A DNA stretch of 50,945 nucleotides from DATAXP01 sp036272935 (GTDB taxonomy: Bacteria; Planctomycetota; Planctomycetia; Pirellulales; PNKZ01). The stretch is taken from positions 1 to 50,945 of the forward strand of contig DATAXP010000078.1 of the NCBI GenBank assembly GCA_036272935.1, in the 5' to 3' direction. Below are positions 25,796-34,840 of the stretch, one piece after another (position 1 is the first letter of the stretch; each line of letters begins with the position of its first letter). Under the pieces are notes generated by a model. It did no database searches. It was not told the origin of the DNA and saw nothing but the letters and a program-made list of their open reading frames with translations. Made by a program: the position numbers and the translations under genes.

Positions 25796-27232
25796 TCAGA
25801 TCGATTTTGCGAACAGTTCGGCCACCGGCTGACCTTTGCCATCTTCGGTGGCATAGAACGGCCGCTTCTCGATCTCGAATGCCGCCTTGGGCGAGATGCC
25901 CATCGCACGGTAGATCGTGGCGTGCAGGTCGGGAATGCTCACCGGATTTTTCGTCGCGATGCAGGGACGCTCGGCCGCCGTCTCACCGTACAACAGGCCT
26001 CGCTTCATGCCGCCGCCGAACATCACCACCGGCTGGCCGCCGGTGAAATGGCGATGCAGGCCGTAATGCTTCGGCTCCTGCATCGTATCGGTCTTGGCGC
26101 GCGATTGGTCGCGGGCCGTGCTCCCAGGTACGCCTTCGATCATCATGTCGCGGCTGAATTCACTGGCGATGATCACCAGCGTGCGGTCGAGCAGGCCGCG
26201 CTGCTCCAGGTCGAGGATCAGTTGCGCGATCGGCCGATCGATGCTCTTCTTCATGTCGACCAGCGTGGCATGGCCGTTCTCGTGAGTGTCCCAGCTCATG
26301 AACGGCACGTACTCGGTCGTCACTTCGATGTACCGCGCGCCGGCCTCCGTGAGTCGCCGGGCCAGCAGGCAGCCAAGGCCAAAGCGCCCCGTGTTGTAGC
26401 GGTCGAAGCTCTCCTTCGGCTCCTTGGTCAGATCGAACGCGTCGCGCTCGGGCGAGGCGAGCAGGCGATGGGCGTTGTCCAGGGCCCGCAGCATCGATTG
26501 CTGATGGTAATCGCTCGCCAGGTCGGCCAGCGGGCTTTGCTTGATCAGCCGCTCGTACCGCCGTTGCCGCGTGGCGAAGCGCTCAGCCGTCATCCCCTTT
26601 GGCGGCCGCACGGCAGCCACGGCGTCCAACGGGTCGGGCAGGTTGAATGGTCCGTATTCGCTGCCGAAGAATCCGCCGGTCGTGAATGCCTTCAGCTCGT
26701 CCGATTCGCCGACCCCTTCGAGCCGTTGGCCGATGTTGATGAACGCCGGGATCGCCGGGTTGTTCGGGCCGCGCATCCGGGCGATCCACGCTCCCAGGTG
26801 TGGAGCGGCGACCGTCTGCGGCGGAACGTAGCCGGTGTGCCAGTGATACTGATGCCGCGAGTGCAGGATGTTCCCTAGGTCGGCGACCACGTGCGACCGG
26901 ATGAGCGTCGCGCGGTCCATCACGCCGGCAATGTTTTCCAGCCCGTCAGAAATCTTCACGCCGTCGACGACGGTGTCGATCGTCGCGAAGGTGCTGATGA
27001 TCTGCTCACACGGTAGCCCCACTTCGTACGGTTCGTAACGCTTAGGATCGAACGTCTCGGGACCTGCCATGCCGCCGGCCATCCACAGCAGAATGCACGT
27101 ATCGGCCGTCGGCTGGAGCTTCTTCTCCTTCGGCTTTGCCGACAGCCGCGGCTCGCCGCCGGCCAAGGTCGCCAACGCGGCGGCGCTCATCGAACCGAGA
27201 AACGCGCGGCGATCAAAAGATTCCATCGACAT
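25796..27232 (-). CDS. DUF1501 domain-containing protein (Tat-exported, alkaline-phosphatase-fold)
   Basis: The 478-residue protein starts with a twin-arginine signal (MSMESFDRRAFLGSMSAAAL). The body matches the DUF1501 family, a sulfatase/phosphatase-fold group abundant in planctomycetes: ADTCILLWMAGGMAGPETFDPK near the start, VTTEYVPFMSWDTHENGHA, LVIIASEFSRDMMIEG, and GQPVVMFGGGMKRGLLYGET. Its enzymatic role is unknown. It follows the DUF1549/DUF1553 gene by seven bases, the standard planctomycete pairing, thought to form an extracytoplasmic unit for complex-substrate breakdown (inference). It differs from many copies in keeping a compact length. Confidence 0.93.
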   Translation of the reverse strand: MSMESFDRRAFLGSMSAAALATLAGGEPRLSAKPKEKKLQPTADTCILLWMAGGMAGPETFDPKRYEPYEVGLPCEQIISTFATIDTVVDGVKISDGLENIAGVMDRATLIRSHVVADLGNILHSRHQYHWHTGYVPPQTVAAPHLGAWIARMRGPNNPAIPAFINIGQRLEGVGESDELKAFTTGGFFGSEYGPFNLPDPLDAVAAVRPPKGMTAERFATRQRRYERLIKQSPLADLASDYHQQSMLRALDNAHRLLASPERDAFDLTKEPKESFDRYNTGRFGLGCLLARRLTEAGARYIEVTTEYVPFMSWDTHENGHATLVDMKKSIDRPIAQLILDLEQRGLLDRTLVIIASEFSRDMMIEGVPGSTARDQSRAKTDTMQEPKHYGLHRHFTGGQPVVMFGGGMKRGLLYGETAAERPCIATKNPVSIPDLHATIYRAMGISPKAAFEIEKRPFYATEDGKGQPVAELFAKSI

Positions 27233-27239
27233 GGCATCC

Positions 27240-29138
27240 TCAACGGATCAACTGGAACTCGGGCAGCATCACAATCGTCCACAGCAGATCGGCCACGCTC
27301 TCGGCCGCCGGTTGCCGGCCGACGATCTCGACAAGCGTCGTTTGTTCCTCACTGGTCGGCTCGCGGCTGAGTGCACTGCGAAACACTCGTCGCGCAATCG
27401 CCTCGCTATCGAGCTTCGCATGCTCTTTCAGCAGCGCCGCCGCTCCGCGATTCAGCAGGTCCACCAGCGGCGTGCCGTTCGACAGGTCGAGCGCTTCGAG
27501 CGTGGTGAGTTGATCGGCCCGCGTGGTGACTATCTGCTCGCGGTTGGGTCGGCCGAGCGAACGTTGCAGCAGATCGAGCGTCGTCAGCCCCGAGCGTGTT
27601 AGTGCCCGTTCGCGCCGCGAAGCCTGCGGTGGCTTGAGCTTCGCGCCGAGTTTCGCCGCCTGCGTGCCGGTGATGGTGTAGATCGCGTCGATGAACTGCT
27701 CGGCGGTCATCCGCTTCAGTTCCGCGCCGTGGAACACGTAGTCGTCGCCGCCTGGCAGCTCGTCGAACGTCGCCGCTTGGGACCGGTAGATGCGGCTGGT
27801 GGCGATGTGCTCGATCAGCTTTTTCAGGTCGTAACCGTTGTCGACCAGGTACCTGGCCAGGTAATCCAACAAGTCGGCGCTCCATGGTTCGCCGGCCATC
27901 ACGTCGACCGGGTGTACAATGCCACGGCCGAACATCCGCTGCCAGATACGATTGACGATCGTGCGCTGGAAGCGGCCGTTGTCGGGGTGCGTGATGAGTT
28001 TCGCAAGCTGAGCCAGCCGTTCGGCACGCGGAAGTGCCGGATCGATCGTGCCCAGTTCGGGCCACAGGAACCGTGCTGTCGCAGTGGTGTCGGTCGCTTT
28101 GTCACAGCGGTAAATCTCCAGCGGCTTCTCGGCGTTGATGGCCGCCAGCGCGTAGGCGTCGTCGAGCTTCCAGCGGTCGATGAAGCTATCGTGGCACGAG
28201 GCGCACTTCATGTTGATGCCGAAGAACACCTGCGAGACATTCTGCGAGAACTGAATCTCGCGCGTCTGGCTGGCATTCACTCGGCCACGCCACTGAATGC
28301 CGTGGATGAACCCCTTCGATTCCTCAGTCGGGGCGATCAGCTCGCGCACGAACTGGTCGTATGGCTTGTTGTCGACGAGCGACTGATACAGCCAATCGGT
28401 AATCTGGTGCCGGCCGTCCTCGCGGAAGCCGATGCCCGAATAATCGTTCCGCAGCAGGTCGTTCCAGAACGTCATCCAATGGTCGGCATAGGCGCGCCGG
28501 TCGGCCAGCACGCCGGCCACCGCCAGCGCGTGCTTTTCGCTCGCCGGGTTGGCTGCGAAGGCGTCGATCTCTTCCGGCTGCGGCAACAGGCCGATCACAT
28601 CGAGATACATCCGGCGCATCCAGGCGGCATCGTCGAGCGGCGCGGGCCAGGCGACCTTATGCCGTGCGAAGTACGCGTCGAGGATGCGGTCGATCGGATG
28701 CTCGAGCCCCGCTCGAGCCGGCGGCAGCGTCGGCCGACGCGGCAGCAGCGGCGCCACGTATCCGGCGCGCTTGAACGTGAAGCCTTCGTCCCACTTCGCG
28801 CCAGAGGCGATCCAGCGCTCAAGCGTCGCGATATCTGCGGGTTTCAGGGCCGGTTGGTCGGCCGGGGGCATGCGTTCGTCGGGATCGCTGCTGCGGATGC
28901 GCGACACGAGTTCGCTGTCGGCCGGCTTGCCGGGCGTCACCGCCTCGGATTCGAGCATCGCTTCGCGGGTATCGAGCGAGAACGAACCCTTGTACGTGCC
29001 GTTGGTGTGGCACGTGGCGCAATGCTTCTGAAGGATCGGCACAATGTCGTGCGCGAAATCGATCTCGGCGGCCGGCGCAGGGCGCGCGAGCCCGACGAAC
29101 GCCGTCACGGCAAGTTGCAGCCAGGCGAGACGAGGCAT
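27240..29138 (-). CDS. Planctomycete cytochrome c + DUF1549 + DUF1553 protein
   Basis: The 632-residue exported protein has a signal peptide (MPRLAWLQLAVTAFVGLARP) and then the c-type heme motif CATCH in PILQKHCATCHTNG. GRIASGAKWDEGFTF-type sequence closes that domain. DUF1549 follows, with a second CxxCH (KCASCHDSFIDRWKLDD) in INMKCASCH context. DUF1553 fills the C-terminal half (NRIWQRMFGRGIVHPVD, then LNRGAAALLKEHAKLD). The frame is open upstream to 29843, but ATG 29138 is chosen because it gives the signal peptide directly before the heme domain. Two CxxCH motifs suggest up to two hemes. It is the upstream partner of the DUF1501 gene. Function is unknown, probably extracytoplasmic redox-linked. 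Confidence 0.92.
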   Translation of the reverse strand: MPRLAWLQLAVTAFVGLARPAPAAEIDFAHDIVPILQKHCATCHTNGTYKGSFSLDTREAMLESEAVTPGKPADSELVSRIRSSDPDERMPPADQPALKPADIATLERWIASGAKWDEGFTFKRAGYVAPLLPRRPTLPPARAGLEHPIDRILDAYFARHKVAWPAPLDDAAWMRRMYLDVIGLLPQPEEIDAFAANPASEKHALAVAGVLADRRAYADHWMTFWNDLLRNDYSGIGFREDGRHQITDWLYQSLVDNKPYDQFVRELIAPTEESKGFIHGIQWRGRVNASQTREIQFSQNVSQVFFGINMKCASCHDSFIDRWKLDDAYALAAINAEKPLEIYRCDKATDTTATARFLWPELGTIDPALPRAERLAQLAKLITHPDNGRFQRTIVNRIWQRMFGRGIVHPVDVMAGEPWSADLLDYLARYLVDNGYDLKKLIEHIATSRIYRSQAATFDELPGGDDYVFHGAELKRMTAEQFIDAIYTITGTQAAKLGAKLKPPQASRRERALTRSGLTTLDLLQRSLGRPNREQIVTTRADQLTTLEALDLSNGTPLVDLLNRGAAALLKEHAKLDSEAIARRVFRSALSREPTSEEQTTLVEIVGRQPAAESVADLLWTIVMLPEFQLIR

Positions 29139-29209
29139 GGTCGCGGAGGGATGGCAAGCGGGAAACCGGGGCAGAAATTCATCGTATGTCGCCCTGCCGG
29201 ACAGGTCAA

Positions 29210-30397
29210 TCAATTCGCCCACAAGATGCGTGCGACCATCACTTTGTTGCAGTCGCGCTGACGGGAGCCCGCGACCAGTTCCGACTCGATGAACCAGGTT
29301 TCGTTTGGACTGACCTCCAGCACGCCGCCGTTGCCCAGCGAGGCGTTGTCTTCGGGAAAGAGCACCTGTTCGGTAGCTCGCACGACACATAGCCGTTCGG
29401 GATCGACCTGGGCGATGAACAGCGGTGCACGATGGCGGAAGATGTGATCGTTGTCGGCGCCACGGCGAGTGTAGACCAGATACAGCGCATCGCCGTGAGC
29501 GATCCAGTGTTGCTGCGTGTTGTAGCTCCCCAGCGGCTTGCCGTCGTCGAACGTCCACTCGACAATCGGCTCGTAATCGAGCCCGTCGGAGCTGCGGGCC
29601 ACAAATCCCGAGTCGTCGGCACGCATGGTGACGTAATACCGACCATGGAAAGCAGTGATCGACGGTTCGTACAGGCCGCGCCCCTTGGCCCGTGACAGTT
29701 CGCTGCCGTGGCGCTCGTAAATCAAGGTCGTGCCGTCGAAGCGACACAGCGCGACGATGGTGACGTACGGTGCGTCGACCTTGCCGGCGGAATAACGAAT
29801 CGGCAGCAGGATGTCGCCGCCAGGCAAATCGTATCGCTGGCAACAGCCGCTGTTCGGTGAGACGATCTTGCGGCCAGCATGATCGGTCACCGGCAGGTCG
29901 AGCGTCCGCAGCTCGCCCCAGGCGTTGGTCGATGGCGAGTAAACGCAGTCAGCGACTCGCTCGAGAGCGCGGTCCTCGCGCGTCCCGCCACGGAAGCCGA
30001 ACATCTTGCCGGTCGCGAGCACGGTGCCGCTGGCGGCATGCCACTGAGGCGATAAATCACCGGCAACCAGTTCATCTCCGTCGGCATTCTTCTTTCGCCG
30101 CAGCGGCTCGATGACTTTTGGCGCGGTCCAGGTCGATCCATTGTCGCTGCTGGAAATCTCCGAAATGTCGCGAAAGGCATGCACTCCGCCGCGATCGAGC
30201 GCCTGCGTCGTCACCATGATCCGTGGCGGCTGCCCGGGGATCACGGCCCCGCGCGATTGGAACCATAGCGAGTCGTCGGAACCGGTGAGGATGGTCATCC
30301 GCTCGATGCGCAATGGTGCCGGCTCGGCGGCGTTGGCAAGCGATGTTGTCGCGAAGAGGCCCAGCAGGATGGCAAGCGTGGTGCGCATGGCGTGCAT
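29210..30397 (-). CDS. Exported sialidase-fold (BNR/Asp-box) protein
   Basis: The 395-residue protein has a signal peptide (RTTLAILLGLFATTSLANAA). It has a six-bladed propeller pattern with an Asp box (SSDNGSTW, about residue 84), a second blade element FVARSSDGLDYEPI, and ends NKVMVARILWAN. It fits planctomycete exo-alpha-sialidase-like proteins, many of which probably act on other glycans. The catalytic Arg triad was not established. The start at ATG 30397 is three bases after the Nudix stop (30401), suggesting coupling; a second ATG at 30388 is equally compatible with the signal peptide. Confidence 0.8.
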   Translation of the reverse strand: MHAMRTTLAILLGLFATTSLANAAEPAPLRIERMTILTGSDDSLWFQSRGAVIPGQPPRIMVTTQALDRGGVHAFRDISEISSSDNGSTWTAPKVIEPLRRKKNADGDELVAGDLSPQWHAASGTVLATGKMFGFRGGTREDRALERVADCVYSPSTNAWGELRTLDLPVTDHAGRKIVSPNSGCCQRYDLPGGDILLPIRYSAGKVDAPYVTIVALCRFDGTTLIYERHGSELSRAKGRGLYEPSITAFHGRYYVTMRADDSGFVARSSDGLDYEPIVEWTFDDGKPLGSYNTQQHWIAHGDALYLVYTRRGADNDHIFRHRAPLFIAQVDPERLCVVRATEQVLFPEDNASLGNGGVLEVSPNETWFIESELVAGSRQRDCNKVMVARILWAN

Positions 30398-30400
30398 TGC

Positions 30401-30859
30401 TCACGTTACGAGGCGCTGGAGTTGATCGAGAAAGCCTAGCTGGCCAGCGATCAAGCGTCTACGTGCTTCGTCGAACGTGAACCACTCGGCACGATCGACT
30501 TCCGGGTACTCGCGCATCCGCCCCGAGCCCTTCGGCCACTCGAGCGTAAACGTATTGCTGCTCACGGTCGTTGCGTCGCAGTTTCCTTCAAACGCCCAGG
30601 CTTGGATCGTCTTGCCGCTGGGTTGCTTGATTGATCCAAGATCGAGGAATTCGCCTGAGGGCTCAATGCCGGTTTCTTCCAGAAACTCGCGGCGCGCGGC
30701 GGCCAACGGCTCTTCCTCGAGCGTGTGCTCGCCCTTGGGGATCGACCAAGCGCCGAGGTCTTTCTTGGCCCAGAACGGTCCGCCGGGATGCACCAGCAGC
30801 ACCTCGAGCGTGCCGGAGCAACGGCGATACATCAACAGCCCGGCGCTCAATTTAGCCAC
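30401..30859 (-). CDS. Nudix hydrolase
   Basis: The 152-residue protein has a complete Nudix box, GEHTLEEEPLAAARREFLEETGI (in order: the Gly, first Glu, RE, EE and final Gly-Ile all present), at about residues 43-65. The segment GAWSIPKGE before it and EWPKGSGRMREYPEVDRAEW after it resemble the subgroup that hydrolyses dinucleoside polyphosphates or similar substrates. The substrate cannot be fixed. It is the first gene of a short minus-strand operon with the sialidase-fold gene, and is divergent from the bicupin gene at 30959. Confidence 0.92.
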   Translation of the reverse strand: MAKLSAGLLMYRRCSGTLEVLLVHPGGPFWAKKDLGAWSIPKGEHTLEEEPLAAARREFLEETGIEPSGEFLDLGSIKQPSGKTIQAWAFEGNCDATTVSSNTFTLEWPKGSGRMREYPEVDRAEWFTFDEARRRLIAGQLGFLDQLQRLVT

Positions 30860-30958
30860 TGCTCATGCTTTCGCTTGCTGCCAAACGATGCAATCTGCTA
30901 AACATGCTTCCGGATATGCTATGCCGAACATGCAATCGCACACCAGGAGGAACATGCG

Positions 30959-32113
30959 ATGAGCGATTGCTCACGACGAGGATTTCTTGGGGCAGCGGCG
31001 GCTGCGGCGAGCATGGCGGCGATGCGCTCGGCCGAAGGCGGCGACCCCAGCTTCCAGAATAACGTTCCCGATCCGCTGTTGGCTGGCGACGAGTTGCCGA
31101 CGTTCAAGTTCGAACTAGAGAAATCGCACGGCAAGGTGATTGGCAACAGCGTCGGCAAGGAGGCGACGGTCACACAGTTGCCGATCTCGAAGGGGATTGC
31201 CGGCGTGTCGATGAGGCTCGAGCCCGGGGCGATGCGCGAACTGCACTGGCATGCCACGGCGGCCGAGTGGGCGTTCATCGTCGAAGGGAACATGCGTACC
31301 ACCATCATCAGCCCCGACGGGCAGGCCGAGACGAACGATTTCGAGCCGGGCGACCTATGGTACTTTCCGCGCGGGCACGGACACATGCTCGAATGCCTCG
31401 GCGACAAGCCGGCCCACTTCATCCTGATCTTCGACAACGGCTACTTCTCCGAATTCGGCACGTTCAGCATAACCGACTGGATCGGCCATACGCCCAAGGC
31501 GCTGCTGGCCAAGAATTTTGAGCTGCCCGAGTCGGCCTTCGACGGTTTTCCGACCGACGAGGTGTACTTTGCCCGCGGCAAGAAGCCCCCGGACGAGCAA
31601 CCGCCAAACTTGCAAGGCCTGAAGGCGCCGCCGCAGACACACAAGTTCCGCATGCTCGCCGAGCCGCCGCACGGGACCTTCAAGGGGGGCCGAGAATGGC
31701 GAGTCGATTCGAGCCGGTTTCCAATCTCGACGACCATCACGGGCGTGATCCTCGATCTCGAACCGGGCGCGCTGCGCGAGCTGCACTGGCACCCGAACGC
31801 CGACGAGTGGCAGTACGTCATCTCGGGCGACGTCAGCGTGACGATGTTCGGCTCGCACGGCCGGTATCGTACCGAGACGCTGCACACGGGCGATGTCGGC
31901 TACATCCCGCAGGGCTACGGCCACTCGATTGAGAATGTCGGCGAGAAGCAGTGCCGCGTGCTCATCGGCTTCAACTCGGGGGAGTACCAGGCGATCGACC
32001 TGTCGCAATGGATCGCCGGCAACCCGCTGGATGTGCTTGCGACCAACTTCAGCAAGCCGGCGTCGCTGTTCAAGAAATTCCCGCGCAGCGATGTGTTTAT
32101 CTCGCCGCGGTGA
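30959..32113 (+). CDS. Tat-exported bicupin, oxalate decarboxylase family
   Basis: The 384-residue protein starts with a twin-arginine leader (MSDCSRRGFLGAAAAAASMA). Two cupin domains follow, each with RELHWH: manganese ligands His96, His98, Glu103, His142 and His276, His278, Glu283, His322. The first-domain lid, SENS in Bacillus OxdC, reads Ser164-Glu165-Phe166-Gly167, so the proton-donor Glu is kept but its neighbours differ. Predicted to convert oxalate to formate and carbon dioxide, though the lid governs decarboxylase versus oxidase outcome. ATG 30959 has AGGAGG eight bases upstream. Export is unusual compared with the Bacillus enzyme. It is divergent from the Nudix gene. Confidence 0.88.
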   Translation: MSDCSRRGFLGAAAAAASMAAMRSAEGGDPSFQNNVPDPLLAGDELPTFKFELEKSHGKVIGNSVGKEATVTQLPISKGIAGVSMRLEPGAMRELHWHATAAEWAFIVEGNMRTTIISPDGQAETNDFEPGDLWYFPRGHGHMLECLGDKPAHFILIFDNGYFSEFGTFSITDWIGHTPKALLAKNFELPESAFDGFPTDEVYFARGKKPPDEQPPNLQGLKAPPQTHKFRMLAEPPHGTFKGGREWRVDSSRFPISTTITGVILDLEPGALRELHWHPNADEWQYVISGDVSVTMFGSHGRYRTETLHTGDVGYIPQGYGHSIENVGEKQCRVLIGFNSGEYQAIDLSQWIAGNPLDVLATNFSKPASLFKKFPRSDVFISPR

Positions 32114-32116
32114 GAA

Positions 32117-32176
32117 CAGGCTTCGGGTTCCAGGCTACAGGCGATCGGACGTTTGCTGTCCGTAGCCCGAAGCCTG
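32117..32176. repeat. CAGGCTTCGGG inverted repeat between converging genes
   Basis: The arms CAGGCTTCGGG (32117-32127) and CCCGAAGCCTG (32166-32176) are perfect complements. Related words (CCAGGCTACAGG, GGAGCCCGTAGCC) extend outward. It lies four bases after the bicupin stop and just before the threonine aldolase stop. It is of the same family as 4934-4988 and 17183-17256 and is a probable bidirectional transcript end. Confidence 0.75.
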
Positions 32177-32197
32177 GAGCCCGTAGCCATACCGCCC

Positions 32198-33277
32198 TCA
32201 CGCATACGCCGAACGGACGGCTGTCGCCGGACGATTGCTGGCAGCCGACGACGCGGCTTCGCCAAGCGCGCTGCAAGCGCGGACAATCTGCTCGCGGCTG
32301 ACGTCGAGATGCGTCACGGCGCGGATCGTGCGCAGGTTCTCGGCCATCGCCAGCACGCCGCGCTCGCGCAGGCGGCCGCAGAACTCACTGGCTGTCCCAA
32401 GCTCCGGTGCCATGTCGAAGAAGACGATGTTCGTTTCGACGTTGCCATGCCGCAGCGAAAGTCCTTCGGTCGCGCGCACCGCGTCGGCCAGCAATGCCGC
32501 GTGGGCATGGTCCTCCGCCAATCGCTCGACGTGATGCTCCAGCGCATACAGCGCACCGGCGGCGATGATGCCCGCTTGCCGCATCCCGCCGCCCAATAGC
32601 TTGCGAATCCTCACGGCAGTGCGAATAGCGGCGCGCGTGCCGCAGAGCGCCGAACCGACCGGAGCACCCAACCCCTTGCTGAAGCAAACGCTCACCGTGT
32701 CGAAGTGCTGCGCCCAGCGATCGGCCGAGATGCCCGAGGCGACGACGGCATTGAACAGCCGCGCGCCGTCGAGATGCGTCGCCAGGCCGCGCTCGTGGGC
32801 CCATGAGCAAAGCTGCTCGAGCTGGTCGTACGGCAACACGGCGCCGCCGGCACGATTGTGTGTGTTTTCGAGGCATACCAGCCGGGTGCGCACGTAGTGG
32901 ATGTTATCGGGACGGATGAGGTTTTGAATCTGCTCGAGCCGCAGCATGCCGCGCTCACCATCGAGCGTGCGGGTCGCCAAACCGCTGAGCTGGGCGAGGC
33001 CCCCCTGTTCGTGGTTGTAGATATGACAGCCCGATTCGAGGATCACCTCGTCCCCCGGCTGGCAGTGCAGCCGCACGCCTATCTGGTTCGACATGGTGCC
33101 CGAAGGGACAAACACTGCCGCCTCTTTGGCGAGCGTCGCGGCGATGCGCTCCTCGAGCCCACGGATCGTTGGGTCTTCGCCGAGCACGTCGTCGCCCACT
33201 TCGGCAGCGGCCATGGCGGCACGCATTGCGGCGGTGGGTCGGGTGGCGGTATCGCTGCGTAGATCGATGAACGACAT
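32198..33277 (-). CDS. ltaE: Threonine aldolase (PLP-dependent)
   Basis: The 359-residue fold-type I PLP enzyme cleaves threonine or allo-threonine to glycine and acetaldehyde. The N-terminal IDLRSDTATRPTAAMRAAM is the family hallmark. GEDPTIRGLEERIA, FVPSGTMSNQIGVRLH, HLDGARLFNA (Asp binding PLP N1) and the PLP lysine in VSVCFSKGLGAPVGS follow in order. Length and motifs are normal. It stands alone, and no glycine or threonine pathway genes flank it. Stereospecificity cannot be read from the sequence. Confidence 0.94.
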   Translation of the reverse strand: MSFIDLRSDTATRPTAAMRAAMAAAEVGDDVLGEDPTIRGLEERIAATLAKEAAVFVPSGTMSNQIGVRLHCQPGDEVILESGCHIYNHEQGGLAQLSGLATRTLDGERGMLRLEQIQNLIRPDNIHYVRTRLVCLENTHNRAGGAVLPYDQLEQLCSWAHERGLATHLDGARLFNAVVASGISADRWAQHFDTVSVCFSKGLGAPVGSALCGTRAAIRTAVRIRKLLGGGMRQAGIIAAGALYALEHHVERLAEDHAHAALLADAVRATEGLSLRHGNVETNIVFFDMAPELGTASEFCGRLRERGVLAMAENLRTIRAVTHLDVSREQIVRACSALGEAASSAASNRPATAVRSAYA

Positions 33278-33422
33278 AACGGGTAGGCGAGGGGCCTTGT
33301 GTCAGGAACTCGGCGCATCTTAACTCGCCGTCAATCCGGGGCCAACAAGTGGCCTTTGCGCGTCGGCCATCAACTGCCAAAATGTCCGCAGTTATCCTCA
33401 GTTCTGCCGAGTCAGGAACCGC

Positions 33423-34733
33423 ATGACGAGTACGCTCTCGCCGCCGCCACACGTACAAACCGATATCCGCCGCGTGGCGATCCTTTTCGCCGGCGGACCC
33501 GCGCCAGCAGCCAATGCGGTGATCTCGACGGCTGCGGTGTCGTTCTTGCGCAACGGCATCGAAGTGTTCGGCATCTTGCACGGCTACTCGCACTTGGTCG
33601 AGTTCGGTCCCGACCATCCGATGCAGGCCGGCCGCGACTACGTGAAGATCGATCACAAGATTCTCCGCCGCACGCGGAACAGCCAGGGGATCATGATCGG
33701 CACCGCGCGCACGAACCCGGGCAAGCACCTGTCGCACCCCGATCACCTGCGCGATCCCGAGCGTCGCAAGCCGCTACAAACCGTGCACGACGCCCTGGTG
33801 TCGCTGGGGGTCGATGCCCTGGTATCGATCGGCGGCGACGACACGCTCAAGACCGCCAACAAGTTCCAGATGTTTCAGGAGTTCCTTCCCGCCACTGCCA
33901 AGCGCATCCCGGTGGTCCATCTGCCCAAGACGATCGACAACGATTACATGGGCATCGACTTCACGTTCGGCTACTTCACCGCCGTCGAAACGATCGCCGA
34001 GGAGATCCGCAATCTGCTGGCCGATGCCGAAGCGGGGCGTTCGTATTACCTGGCCGAGACGATGGGGCGCAGCGCCGGCTGGTTGGCCTACGGCGCGGCG
34101 ATCGCCGGCGAAGCGAGCCTGGTGGTGAGCGTCGAAGACGTCCACGGCAAGTACCGCGACGAGGAACCGATCACCGACCCCGCGGCAGGCAACGGCACGA
34201 CGCGGCCGGTGATGAAGGTCGAGGAAGTGGTGAAGCGGCTGGTGCGTACGATGCGTGCCCGCGAGGACGAAGGGAAAGAGTTCGGCGTGATCGTGATGGC
34301 CGAGGGGCTGGCTGAGTTCCTGCCTCATTCGTACTTGCAGGGCATCCCGCGCGACGAGCACGGGCATATTTCGATCTCACAGGTGAACCTGGGCCGCACG
34401 TTCTCGAAGCTGATCATGGAGGAGTACAAGCGGCAGACGGGCAAGAGCCGCAAAGTCACCGGCTTGCAACTCGGCTACGAGGCCCGCTGTGCCCGGCCCC
34501 ATGCGTTCGACGTAATGCTCGGCAGCCAGTTGGGCGTCGGTGCGTACCGCGCGCTGGTCGAGAAGAAGCTCAACGCCGTGATGGTGTCGATCACCGGCCA
34601 GCTCGATCTACGTTACGTGCCGTTCCACGAACTGGTTGACCAGCAAACACTGGTGACCGTGGTGCGCTACGTCGACCGCGACAGCGATTTCCATCGCCTG
34701 GCGCGGTTTCTGGAGACGCACGTGAACGAGTGA
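33423..34733 (+). CDS. pfp: 6-phosphofructokinase, pyrophosphate-type
   Basis: Phosphorylates fructose-6-phosphate to fructose-1,6-bisphosphate, the committed step of glycolysis, probably reversibly with PPi. The 436-residue protein has GGDD at 137-140 and PKTIDND at 168-174. ATP-dependent PFKs have GGDG and PGTIDND; Asp in the first and Lys in the second are the established marks of PPi use. TMGRSAGWLAYGAAIAG and VIVMAEGLAEFLP supply the substrate region. The N-terminal loop reads FAGGPAPAANAVIS. A GC-rich palindrome (34785-34802) follows and may end the transcript. The in vivo donor is inferred from these residues. Confidence 0.92.
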   Translation: MTSTLSPPPHVQTDIRRVAILFAGGPAPAANAVISTAAVSFLRNGIEVFGILHGYSHLVEFGPDHPMQAGRDYVKIDHKILRRTRNSQGIMIGTARTNPGKHLSHPDHLRDPERRKPLQTVHDALVSLGVDALVSIGGDDTLKTANKFQMFQEFLPATAKRIPVVHLPKTIDNDYMGIDFTFGYFTAVETIAEEIRNLLADAEAGRSYYLAETMGRSAGWLAYGAAIAGEASLVVSVEDVHGKYRDEEPITDPAAGNGTTRPVMKVEEVVKRLVRTMRAREDEGKEFGVIVMAEGLAEFLPHSYLQGIPRDEHGHISISQVNLGRTFSKLIMEEYKRQTGKSRKVTGLQLGYEARCARPHAFDVMLGSQLGVGAYRALVEKKLNAVMVSITGQLDLRYVPFHELVDQQTLVTVVRYVDRDSDFHRLARFLETHVNE

Positions 34734-34784
34734 TGCTGTCCGCGGTTCAACCTTGCGCACTACCGGTTTTCCACCGGAATCACC

Positions 34785-34802
34785 GGGGCGTTGACACGCC
34801 CC
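34785..34802. terminator. GGGGCG/CGCCCC hairpin after the PFK gene
   Basis: GGGGCGTTGACACGCCCC forms a 6-bp GC stem with a 6-base loop, 52 bp after the PFK stop and 39 bp before the next start. There is no T-run, so it would be a hairpin without the usual intrinsic tail. It could be a repeat element rather than a terminator. Confidence 0.4.
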
Positions 34803-34840
34803 GCTCGCCATGAGTCGTCGTGCTTCGCTACCATGTCGCC

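Noticed and set aside
27729..29261. Long plus-strand frame (510 codons) opposite the DUF1549/DUF1553 gene
   Set aside because: Antisense to a strongly supported gene and without recognisable features.
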